Shown here: in pieces, positions 49,334 through 62,282 of the stretch
Position numbering within the stretch: the first letter of the stretch is position 1
How the letters are laid out: each line of letters starts with the position of its first letter
Source: Agroathelia rolfsii
Taxonomy: Eukaryota; Basidiomycota; Agaricomycetes; Amylocorticiales; Amylocorticiaceae
Direction: 5' to 3'
Assembly: GCA_018343915.1 (NCBI GenBank)
Contig: JABRWF010000003.1
Location: 3,534,001-3,598,000, forward strand
Length of the DNA: 64,000 nt
Notes under the pieces: generated by a model
What the model was told of the DNA's origin: nothing
Databases searched by the model: none
The model's input: the letters and a program-made list of their open reading frames with translations, nothing else
Program-made: the position numbers and the translations under genes

Positions 49334-49941
49334 TTAGCTTCCAGCTACAGTTTTGAAATCAACAGCAAGAAATTGTATTGTTGCCTCATCGATAAACTTG
49401 GCCGTGTCGGGTTCCACGAGCCGGACAAACTCTGGATCAGCAAACGTCTCGAACAGCTTGGGCCAGCTCTCGGCCTCGAAAATTGCCATGCCATCCCATT
49501 GGTCTAGTGTGACCGGGCCAGTCGCAGTCCCAAATGTATCATTTATGCGTTGATTTGGAGTTGCCTAGTTATGCGCGGCAGATTAGCGAACAGGCTATTT
49601 GTAGCGCACAGCGAGTATGCCAGAAATCGCCAAGATGATGAAGGATACGTTTTCAAGAAACAGACCTGTTGATAAAGCAGTATATTCTTCTTGGTTATTT
49701 CAAGTGAACGGAACAATTCACCATGGACGTTACGCCAGTGTGAATAGAACTCTTCCAGTGATAGGTCTTTTCGTTTCTGCATGAATGCGTATAAACGCAC
49801 TCGCTGCTGATCGTTGGCGGACTTGAGAGTAGTAGTTGATCGCATGAAGTCGCTCTTTGCACGTAATATGATTGGAGTATGTCCAGTGGCTTTGAATAAG
49901 GTGATGTTGGTAGAGGGCTGGGCTGAAAGAGTCGGAGACAA
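49334..49941 (-). CDS. EthD-domain protein
   Basis: Two exons (49941-49666 and 49564-49334) join in frame to 168 residues. The core RVRLYAFMQKRKDLSLEEFY leads to SHWRNVHGELFRSLEI, the usual EthD pattern with a His in HW and another in VHG. The second exon has TGPVTLDQWDGMAIFEAESW and FADPEFVRLVEPDTAKFID, also typical. EthD is a small dimeric ferredoxin-like fold. Fungal members occur alone or as dehydratase-type enzymes in aromatic metabolism, so the function is unassigned. A TATATATATA element at 49959-49973 is too near the first ATG. The Met at 49845 (MRSTTTLKS) may therefore be the true start, giving 136 residues, which is nearer the common family length. Confidence 0.82.
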
Positions 49942-50733
49942 GACAGGGCTGCTTGCATTATATATATATATCAGTAAAACAGTAGCATGGACCCCCCTGC
50001 CTGGTCTAGTCGGCCCTTATTATTCTGCCGAGCTAGGTTGCGGACAATCAGCAAGACGATCCAAATAAGGAAGAGCAGGTTTTCGAGGCTTGTTCCTGAA
50101 GACGGATTACAGAAACAGGAAAGGTGCCAGCAAGGCTTTGCAGAGGAATTACTCCTGTACCAGTAGTGAAAACGTTTTTGCAGAAGCCGAGACGGCTCTC
50201 TTGAGCGGATCATTGGCATCCAAAGCGACATGATCAAAAACAGTTCTCCACCATCAGGCGCCTTCGGTATATCAAGTCCTCCTATATGTCACGCTTGATT
50301 GAGAAATGACCGCTGTTAGTCCGAGTCTGCCGAAGGAACCATCAAGCGCGATGATGCATAATAGATTATCAATGATAATAGTTAAAGCGAACTGTCCGCT
50401 TGAACATGTGGATCTGACAACGGTTCTTCTACGGAAGTTGAAAGTATAATAAGTTATATTCTTTGGGATATGTTCAAACAATCTTGATTTAGATTGGAAG
50501 TCGTCACTACTCTCACTGTCAACATGAAGTTTATTGCGCATACTATGTATGTTCCCTAGGCTTAGATAGGGTATAGGCTTGAAGATAAAATCATTTTGTA
50601 CTCCATAGCAGCTAAAAAAAAGTATGGATTGCAAGAGATCTACACATAAATACACGTCAGTAGCAATATATAGCCGGAAATATATCAGCCTGCCTACCGT
50701 AGATACTATGATTACTTTTATACTTCGATGCCT
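49942..50733. other. Intergenic region between EthD gene and kinase 3' end
   Basis: Holds the EthD promoter at its left and the 3' flank of the kinase gene at its right. The minus-strand frame at 50272-50655 has no recognisable family. Confidence 0.5.
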
Positions 50734-52833
50734 TCAAGCTTTGTGCCCTAGAATAATTCGGTTATTGTTATTGAACAAGTCTCTGTTAGTGTATGAATCA
50801 ACACGAACCAGTTTAGGCAGACGTAGGTATACATCGGTCCCTACGAAACCAAGATAAGTTTGACGAACTATTTCAGTTCTATCGCAACAACGTACCCCAT
50901 CCGTCTAACGAGACAAGTTCCAGAGAGCCACCAAAATACCTGAAAAAATGTGAGCACGTTCCTTTCCAAAGATAAATAAATCAGAAGTACGTTGCAAAGA
51001 TGTTACTCATGGGCAAACCAATCCCAATTGGATAATGCGTGCCTACGCCCGCCTTTTCTTCAGGACTGGATTTTAGCTGCTCTTCAATGGCCATTGAAGG
51101 AAGATTATCAGGAGACAGTGGTCCAGCGTTTTGCCATCTCCCAATTTGCTCGTTCAAGGTAGCACGCAGACCCGACTCACTTGAGCTCACACTCCTTAGT
51201 GCGCCCAGCCGGCTCTGCTCCATCCGGCCAGAGTTACGTACATGAGAGAAAGAGAATAGGTCCGAGGGGGAGGTGATATGAGGGCTAGACAGACCGCCGC
51301 CTAGATAAAAAGTGCAATAAGCCATGGCATTCCATAGTATAGAGAAGAATGCGCATACCTTGATCAGATATCCGTATTCCAATCTCGTTGGGATTCGAAA
51401 CGACCGTTGCCTTAATTGGAGGCAGAGTAGATGCACTATAATGCTTTAGAGCTGTAGCACGCATGGCCTAATACTATCATTTGAGCATTTGGCCGTAAGC
51501 AAGCCGCTGGTTGTGCTCACATTTTTCAGTAGTTCAAAAATAATATATCTGTAAAATTTTAAGAAAGGGTCGAATATAAATAAAAGGAAGAGCAGTTGTA
51601 CGTACTCAAGATGTTCCTTGATATATGAGAAATTTGTCTGGACATGCCCCTCGATAATGACTTGAGGCCATCGGACGTTACTAGGCGGCTCGGTGTTATC
51701 TCCATGTTGGCTAGGTGTTTCGCCATCGTGGGCAAATTGCCGTGCCCGCAGCAGCGACGCACATTTCTCAATGCTCCGCCGTACGTTTAGCGCTGTGTAA
51801 ATAATCCCCACATGCTTTTCCTCTTCATGGTCAATGACTTCACCTGCAAAGGCCTTGGATAGAGCAATGTGGTGTTCAGCCAATACACGTCTGGATATTC
51901 TCGAGCTCAGCATACGGTGCATGAACGAATCGAGCTGGTCTGGTGATAAATAGGGGGAAGAAATGGATAATCCAAGAGAAAGATTTGGTATAACACTTGA
52001 GCTAAAGTTTGTGAAAATAAGCCAATGGAAATATCTAAATAGTACAGCGAACAACTTACTGTGTGCTCAAAAGCTCAGCGACGAAGTGGCAGAATTCGTC
52101 ATTTTCTTTGAGGGTATGTATCGGTGGGTATTTTCGGAACCTGCGGTAACAACCTTGAACAACCTTTGGGTATATGCAATGTAGAAAATGAAAGTCAAAC
52201 TTTTCAAATGCATCCCAGTAGAGCTACATCCAAGTCAGTGACCAGATGCTAAGATGAGACTAGTAGATCAGCCTCACCTCATACACGCGGGCAACACCCT
52301 CCTGAGTGACGACAACATATGGAAGAGAATGCATATCCCTAATCCGATGAGCTATGCGGACCTAAGAACAAAGTAAGAAATAGATGTTAGGCATTTGGAA
52401 CATTTGGTTAACTAGTAAGAACCCACAGGTAGCTCGGTGCGAACATAATTTGCGCTCTGAGTGCACTGATTCATTACTCTGCTCTTCGTGCATTAGAAAA
52501 GCGAGGTATTCGCACCTTGATTAACCTATCCTCATCCATGGAGCGTCCAAAGAAAGTCTACAGGATTCAGTTTGTATTCGCTATCTCAGCATGTACGCCT
52601 CACTCCACAAGCAATGGAAGTGGATTCACCAGTTGTCGAAGGGTTAATCGCTTGGCCTCTCGCGAGCTATACAGGTCTAGTTGACGATTTTGATAGAAAT
52701 GCAAGGCGGTAGATGCATGGCGAATTGAGGATACTGCCAAGGACTGTCGTCTTGGGATACATTGCCCAACAGATATGGTGGTGCTAGGTAACTTGCAGGA
52801 GTGTTTTAAATTGTGGTTCAGTCGTGATGTCAT
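50734..52833 (-). CDS. Mitochondrial pyruvate/branched-chain dehydrogenase kinase
   Basis: Minus-strand, many-exon gene. The start at 52833 opens an Arg/Ser-rich leader without acidic residues, up to RRQSLAVSSIRHASTALHFY, a convincing mitochondrial presequence. Then come the four-helix domain (REAKRLTLRQLV, FFGRSMDEDRLI, ELPVRIAHRIRDMHSLPYVV, and RRVLAEHHIALSKAF) and the GHKL ATP-binding domain. The N-box is HLEYIIFELLKNAMRAT, the G1 box ISDQGGG, and the G2 box YPIGIGLPMSN with ATYFGGSLELVSLDGWG. Such kinases phosphorylate the E1 alpha subunit and shut down pyruvate or branched-chain ketoacid dehydrogenase. I cannot separate PDK from BCKDK by eye. The last intron, just after DGWG, must be removed to reach TDVYLRLPKL and a tail ending in GHKA. 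Confidence 0.88.
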
Positions 52834-53111
52834 GCTAGCAAGGGGTGTCCTAATCTCTTTATAGGGTAGCAGTCAACCAGAATTCCAAGCAGTGAGAGGT
52901 CGTAACATTCAAGATGTGTAAAAGCACAGCAGATCTTGGACTCCAGACGTAATGGACTCGGGTGAAGCATGGAGATACCCATCCTTAGCGTAATTCGACT
53001 GCATTCCGAGTCAGGAAAGTACAATATTATCAAATCCGAAACTCCTCGGCGCCTGGTCCGAAATGCCATGTGATTCAGGCCAGGGGCGTACAGTATTTGG
53101 TTACCACCACC

Positions 53112-54293
53112 ATGGGATACACTGGGTAATTATCAACTCCTTGTCAGTATTGGTACTGTAACATATCCAGCTTATTTTCACACTCAAGTCTCGCGCGCTG
53201 GCAAAATGCCCCCCCAACCGGTCTTGATCTCATCCGCGAGAACATAATCAAAAACCATAATGTTCATCCTGCAAACAACTTTGTATCCTAAACATCGTCC
53301 TAAATGCTCTATGTAGGGCATAATCCGCGATCTATGGCACCTCTCTATACGCACATTTAGATCTACGCTCCGGTCCATCCCTCTGCAGCAATCTGGCTCG
53401 CCTCCAATCGAAGAACGCTACATGTGCTCAATTACCATGGGGCAAAACGTCTATGTGCTGCTTGATGATCCCATAGCCATCTCACGGTCAGAGCTTCTGC
53501 ACCGTAACAATGAGGCTGCTGCCGCCGGACAAGAGATATGGTCGGAGCCTCCGCACTATCGAATGAATTACTTTACCCTATCCCCCCCGGGGGCACTGGA
53601 GCTTCTCCTTACTCAACTCAAAGGCAGATGGACCTCAGGAAGACCGCAAACAAACATTAATCCAACCGGGCAACCGAATCTGGGCGGCCAGCTGCTTACC
53701 GTTGAGGGGTTTTTATTTTCAATCGGCACCGACTGGCTTGTGCGCGCAGGCAAGGTTGTGCTAACTGGTGGCGTGATCAAGGGAATGTTGCTCGAGGTAC
53801 GAGTTGGGTTCAGTTATCTTTTCTCGGCTCTGGAAAGTTGAAATATCTTTGTTTTCAGGCAGAGTATCTACCCATGCCCCACCTTGATGTAAACAGCACA
53901 GCGGGTGCATCTGAGCTCATTTCTAATTTTTTGACCTCTATCCTGGTATGTATTTCATTTTACTCGCCACCCTTTGAGAATAATTGAGTGATATTATCAC
54001 AGCCCCGGGTACCAGATGCAAAAACAGCTGCGATGACTATGAGTGAAGACCAATGGATTGATGTCCTTGGGGATGTTGCTGCTGAAGATCGCGTTGACGA
54101 AGAAAAAGAGAAGTCGCAAAGACAAAGCGAAAAAGACTTCGACGGCGTTGGAAATGCTGGGGATGATGATTTATATGTTTATGGTGAGGACCCGCCTCCC
54201 AAACCTCGGAAACGGGACTGGGTAGGTGTCGAGCGGGAGCGCAGGTCTGCGTTCTTGATATACGGCGCTCTAAAGTCTGAAAATATTATTTAA
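53112..54293 (+). CDS. MED20: Mediator complex subunit 20 (TRF-proximal protein homologue)
   Basis: Exons are 53112-53125 (14 nt), 53189 to 53261 or 53282, 53317-53796, 53859-53945 and 54003-54293. The tiny first exon gives MGYTG, which joins LARWQNAPPTGLDLIRENI, matching the conserved N-terminus of fungal Med20. The next block GIIRDLWHLSIRTFRSTLRS and then RPQTNINPTGQPNLGGQLLT and VEGFLFSIGTDWLVRAGKVV fit the Med20 beta-sheet domain. Med20 is a head-module subunit that contacts TBP and RNA polymerase II. The intron before GIIRD is either 55 nt (donor GTTCAT) or 34 nt (donor GTATCC); both keep frame and give 314 or 321 residues. A charged acidic tail with DPPPKPRKRDW makes it longer than the animal protein. 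It shares a 278-base divergent promoter with the kinase gene. Confidence 0.8.
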
Positions 54294-54504
54294 AATTTGT
54301 AGATGGATTGAGGCGATGTACCATATAAGTCTGACATATGACCCAATAAAATACAATTACTGAGTACTGAGTGTTGCTGCCTCAAAGACTCGAGATGCAT
54401 GTAAACACGCATGTCACAATTCACATGACCTCTGGTCACAGCAAATACAATGAAGCGTGAATCCTGTTTCCTGAACCACGTCTGTTCTAATCACTACCTG
54501 AAGT

Positions 54505-56842
54505 ATGCCTCCCAAACGCAAAGCAAACGCCATATCAAGCGTTCCAGAGGAGCAATCCTCACCAAAGAAGACTGTCCGAAGACGAGTCAAGCCCCTAAAC
54601 GAATCGCAAATCAACTCGCTCCAGGTCGATACAAATCCATCTTCAATACAACATGCGCCTACGCTTAATGGGGAAAATTACACGAAAGAATGCCCTCAAT
54701 ATTCACCAAAGAGATCTGCTGTCACATTCCCACGCAAGGAGGAGGAGGAGGAAGAGGAAGAAGACGATCAAGATCCAATAGCGTTATCTCCAAGCAGACG
54801 AGCTAACAGGGCATACACACCTGTTTCGCCTTCGAAAGCGCGCCAGATCTTGGATTCTGTCGAGATTCTAACCCCTTCGAAGACATTTACTGCCCAATAC
54901 GCTGTGGTTAGGGATACTTCACCGTCTCGTAGTAGTCGCCATAGACAAGTGCAGCCCGAACATCGGCAAGGTGATCTTCAGGAAATTGCGATATCGAAGC
55001 CTCCGGTCTCTCCTACGAAGAAAAGGGCAACAGTCTCCTCACCACGCAAGATTGGCGCAAGTCAAGTTGAAAATAGCATTCCCAATAGGCCGCTATCACC
55101 CATTAAACATTCCCAAATACTCCCTCCGCATCTCATTGCTTGCTGGAACGCACAAAAACGTGCTATATTATCCTCATTGTCCAAATACACCGCCCTTGTA
55201 GATTCTCAAGGACAAGATGTAGAAGATGTGCCCACCAATACATTGGCTTATGAGCAGCTAAGCAAACTCCTTGAGGGGACTGCGGAACGTGGTGAAGGGA
55301 ATAGCTGCCTCCTCGTTGGTCCACGTGGTAGTGGCAAAACGCAGGTGTGTAATGTATTTTATGGATCCGTATGCTAGCTCACGATCGTACCAGATCCTTG
55401 AACAATGTTTATCAAATATGAATCCCCCTCCACTCATCATTCGGCTTTCGGGCTGGTCGCAGCTCAACGATAGAGCTGCATTACGAGAGCTTGCAACTCA
55501 GTTGACACAGCAGACTGGGACATCTTTCTTACCGGAATCGGAGGAAGATGGTCAAGATGAAGTTGAAATTCCTCTTGAAAACCCCGTTCACGAAGAAGAG
55601 GACGATGATGATAATCCTTTCCTGACCCGCCCTTCTCATAATCCTTCAAGAGACGCATTTCTTCGCTCGCTTCCACCTCCGTCCCATTTGCCAGCGCTCA
55701 TTGCACGTATTCCTACCCTCAGCCGTCCTACAGTGGTTATACTAGACGCATTCGACCTCTTTGCTGAGCATCCACGCCAGTCTTTACTCTACTGTCTCCT
55801 CGACACGGCACAGAACTGTCGTGCAGGTGCAGGTGCACAAGGTCTGGCCGTGATTGGGCTGACCACACGCGTAGACACTATTAACCTCTTAGAAAAGAGG
55901 GTCAAAAGTCGGTTCAGCGGAAGGATGATACGTACTACTGGTCCGGGGACGTCGGATCAATGTATGACCAGAATCAAAGATGCGCTCTTGGTACCAATAA
56001 GCACTTCTGCTTATGGTGCACTGGAAGAGCGTGCCATAAAGGAGTGGGAGCGTATATGGGATGCGGCTGTTAGTGGATTCTTGGGGGACAAGTCTGTTAA
56101 GGATGGCTTGACGGATACATTCGCGCTAAGTAAAGATGTCCGTCTTTTGAACCGTATCCTAGTAAGCCTTCGATGTTTACACTTTTATCCGGCTCGGGGC
56201 TGATAATACCCTGTCATCGCTTAGGCATCTATAGTAGTTCAGACGACCTTTTCAAACCCATTCCCGACAGTAGGGCACTTTATGTCGGCTGTCGCTGCAC
56301 AACGGACGCGGCCCGCGTTCGATCTTCTCCATAGTAAGCCTTTCTTTTAGTGAAGACCAAACTTGTGCCTGATCAGAACCGCCCGCCTTTTTCTCATAGG
56401 CTTGCCTTACCCTGCTCTATGTCTTTTGATTGCAAGTGCGCATGCAGCTATTTCTGGGCATGACACTATCACGTTCGCACAGCTCTATGAACTCTTCCGA
56501 GACCAACTGCGGGTTTCCACGTCGGCGCCTGTCCAATTTATGGGCGGTGGATCCATTGGTATGATGAAGTGCTCCAAGGAGATTTTGGCAACGGTGAGGG
56601 TTTCCCTGCACAAAAAAAAAACTCTCATCTTACTCAGATGTCTCATGGTATATTTTAATCAGTCCTTTGAGCGATTGATTACTTCCAGATATTTCATAGC
56701 TACGGGTCCTCCATCTGCGAGTATATCAAAGGAATTCGTGCGTTATCGTTGTGCGGTGGATAGAGAAGATGTCAAGCGTGCATTGGATCGCGGGAAGCAG
56801 ACAGCGTTACAGAAGTGGTTCAACAAGGCTTTGGCGCAGTAA
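54505..56842 (+). CDS. ORC4: Origin recognition complex subunit 4
   Basis: The first exon (54505-55345) starts MPPKRKANAISSVPEEQSSP, and a basic, Ser/Pro-rich extension runs to about residue 200. It contains several SP/TP sites open to CDK control and a pure acidic run. The AAA+ module follows: Walker A VGPRGSGKT, spliced to QILEQCLSNMNPPPLIIRLS. Walker B is TVVILDAFDLFAEHPRQSLL, then GLAVIGLTTRVDTINLLEKR (sensor 1) and VKSRFSGRMI. The C-terminal winged-helix part includes HDTITFAQLYELFRDQLRVS and ends FNKALAQ. ORC4 binds replication origins and loads MCM helicase. An acidic EEEDDDDNPF insertion lies in the ATPase domain. All expected motifs are present, so it should be functional. Small exons near 56.2-56.4 kb are approximate. 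Confidence 0.92.
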
Positions 56843-57323
56843 ACTTGTGTAGCTGGACATGATGTTATCAATTGATAATGTTTTGGTTCTCAAGATACCC
56901 CACAATGATCGTGACATCTATATGTAGAGAACGGAATTGTAATTTCATGGTCTTCCCTAGCCCTGTTCTAGAAGCACAACTAGCTTGGGGGTGATGCAAG
57001 GGCAGTTAATGTAATTAGAGACCAGCAGTTAGCTGGACATCACTTTCAAAAACGCCTGTGAGACTTATTGCTACATGCTGGACACCATATCAGTGTACAA
57101 GTTGGCAAAATACTGCTAGCTAGAGCTGTGAGCGGTTACATTGACAACTGCTGCAGATGAGCGCTGAGCACTGATATTTGTGCTGCATACTTTTTCTGCT
57201 TCCGGTGGATCGGCGCCTGTAAATCATCCGTGCTATTAGTAACTTGCTGCTACCAGCAGCTCTCTGCGCATCCCCATCTTATTGCTGCCTGAGGCTCAAC
57301 ACATACACATATCTCTATCTAAC
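56843..57323. promoter_or_regulatory. Promoter region of the NDR kinase gene
   Basis: No gene seen in these 480 bases. No clear TATA box; the last 80 bases are a CT-rich leader. Confidence 0.4.
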
Positions 57324-59899
<2,576 letters not shown>

Positions 59900-60470
59900 A
59901 TCAGGACGAGAGATGGAGGCGGTGGAAGTGTATACATATGAAATATATGTATGTGTTGTAAGTGCGTAGGTGTACTCACGTCAGATAAGCAAATAAAGTA
60001 GGGGGCGGGGTAGTGAGAGAGATAAGGAGGGGAGGGAGATTCAATACATCATGAATAAAGAAAAAGAAAAAAGGCAAAACAAGAAGGAAAGGAAAAGAAA
60101 CAAGAAAGTGGGGGTATATGTTCTGACAACAATTCTTTTTCTTGCTCAATCCTCCACTGATACATATATATCCTATATGGCTATTGTACATATATTGTAA
60201 TAATGGAATAAATAAGTGTGATGGAATAGATGAAAACACAAAATATAGAGGGTAACTCGAGATTCGTTACAAGGCCGGAGAGGAAGAGGGACGGGCGTGT
60301 ACACACAAGAGATCGTAAGAAAACAACAACAAGAAAACGAAAACAGTAAGACCCAGAGATGACGACCCAATGGATTATTAGGGTCAAGAAGAAAAATTAA
60401 GATGAAATAAAAAGATGGAATTAAAGCACGAAAGGAGCGCATGAGATTTTGAGACAGACTGTGTGCTGAA
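59900..60470. other. Convergent 3' region with polypurine tracts
   Basis: Between the stop codons of the NDR kinase (+) and the 7TM gene (-). Plus-strand purine-rich runs occur at about 60003-60110 and 60290-60430. No gene is seen; the hydrophobic minus-strand frames are artefacts of the repeats. Confidence 0.6.
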
Positions 60471-62039
60471 TTACACAGCGGACTTGTTCAGTGTAGTCGT
60501 GAGACTGCGCCGAAACTGAGCGCGAAAATCCGATACGGAATCACCGTCGTCGCCGACGGTGGTCGTCAACGGACATGTTACTGTCTGTCTGCTACTATCA
60601 TTAGCGTCATCGGAAGGTTGCGTTGCAACATGTTCGATCGTTGGTGATGAGTCCGGTGGCTTCTCGCAATTGTTAGAATTGCCATTCAAGTTATTCACCG
60701 TCGTTGAAGATGGTGGTGATTGCGATCGTGATTGTGTTTGTGGATCTGACAGGGGAGGTGAAGGCGACAATGCGAGGGATTGAGGAGGAGAAGAGGACGC
60801 GAAGGATTCGCCATGGAAATCGCAGTCCCATGAGTAAGCCTGTGAGCTGCACAGTCTTCTCACCGCAGGCGGTGGTGGGACATAAGGCCGTGTAACGGAC
60901 ATATCGGGTGCGCGAGCCATGAGATCGGAAATTTGTTTTCGAGTTCGGGAGCGGCATTCCGCGAGACGCATAACGATTAACAACGTCGCAATGGACTAGG
61001 GAGAGAACTGAGACTCTTCTTTCCTCAGTGATTTTTAAGATACATACCTGAACTTGAATCAAAATTGGATACATAAGATTCTCGAGAGAGCTTCCTGTGA
61101 TACATCCCACCATGTAGACCATGCCTGTAATGGTGTATAGAACAGAGGACTCTACAACAAAGGCGGAGAACGCGAAATATCTGAGCAAAGGATTCCCTGA
61201 TGCCTGGTATCTCAAAGTCCGGCGCATTATGAAGAGGCGAGAGCCAATGACGAGGGTGAGGAGGACATTGGTAGCCATGACGACAGCTGACTGGATGGTG
61301 ATCAACTGCGGCACGAAGTGGTAAATGGCAAGAGAGGGATGCGCATACGCCGTAGCTATCATGATGGACAGTGCTATGAAAGGTATTTGAATATTCATGA
61401 GAAAATATCCGGGGCGGTAGACGGAGTTGTTATAGCTAACCGATGCTACACAAAAAGAGCAAGCCTGGGAGGAACAGGTAACGGCATTTGCGCTCGACAA
61501 AGACCCAGAATCGATAGAGCTGTGGTGCGAGTGAGTCAAGAACTATATGAGCCAGCATAATTCTAAAGTGTTTCTACCAGCACTGTTTCCTGAAAAATTT
61601 GGTTGACGGCTGGTCCTGCATATAAAAGGATATAGGATGGGTGACTCGTTGCTTGGGACCTGAAGTAGGCGAGGGGATTTGAGTGGGTATTCTCGGTGGT
61701 ATGATCGACAACGAATGTCTGCCGCGCGACATTCATGCAAGCACCGTTCATAACAGTGCCAAGACAGGTGACGGAGACGATGATGAACATGAGCAAATGA
61801 TCGACTCTATTCATCTGCGAGTGTTGGCACACTTTGCGAAAGGTGAGGAAGGCGAGGAGAATGAGAATACCTGGAACATAGTGGTACGAGACATTGTAAG
61901 ATTAGAATGATGGGACAAAGATTGGGGGAGACACAGCCGGAGACAGCCTACCATAAGCCACGGCACCAAAGAAAAAGCCATAGAGGATCAGGGTCTCGTC
62001 AGAATAGTTGGGGCTGGAGAAGTCATTGGCACTAGGCAT
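60471..62039 (-). CDS. Basidiomycete-type seven-helix membrane protein of unknown function
   Basis: Minus-strand spliced gene starting MPSANDFSSPNYSDETLILY; an ATG further upstream at 62114 is also possible. Recognisable helices in order: FFFGAVAYG joined to ILILLAFLTF; DHLLMFIIVSVTCLG; a segment around SYILLYAGPAV; HIVLDSLAPQLYRFWVF followed by LFLPGLLFLCSI; VMATNVLLTLVIGSRLFIM; and FSAFVVESSVLYTITGMVYM. The middle D-S-L..YR.WV then LP..L pattern is shared by a large agaricomycete family of seven-helix proteins related in shape to receptors. A long Ser/Pro/Thr-rich cytosolic tail (about 60471-60900) follows the last helix, as in many receptors. No ligand or partner can be given. The exon edges near 61.55 kb could not be settled. 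Confidence 0.72.
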
Positions 62040-62214
62040 GGGCCGTCGAGAGAAGGGCGGGCGGGAAGAGGGGAGACAGTGATGCCCTGGCAGCGAGGAT
62101 ATGGCGGGAGACAAGGGATTATGAGGAGGCCGTCGAGGACATCAGTGATGAGAGTCGTAATTCATGAAACAGGACATCAGTGGCTGGCTGCAATCATGAT
62201 GGCGGAGGTGGCAG

Positions 62215-62221
62215 TCACGTG
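62215..62221 (+). promoter_or_regulatory. TCACGTG E-box in the 7TM/PX-PXB divergent promoter
   Basis: TCACGTGC lies in the 243 bases between the two divergent starts (62039 minus, 62283 plus). Third CACGTG found upstream of genes in this window; binding is inferred. Confidence 0.4.
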
Positions 62222-62282
62222 CAGTTTAAATCACATGACAAAGCCGTGACATCACCCCCTTTACATCATCGTGAGCTAATAC

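Noticed and set aside
59976..60442. Phe/Leu-rich minus-strand frames after the NDR kinase
   Set aside because: Same artefact from purine-rich 3' sequence; no start context or family likeness.
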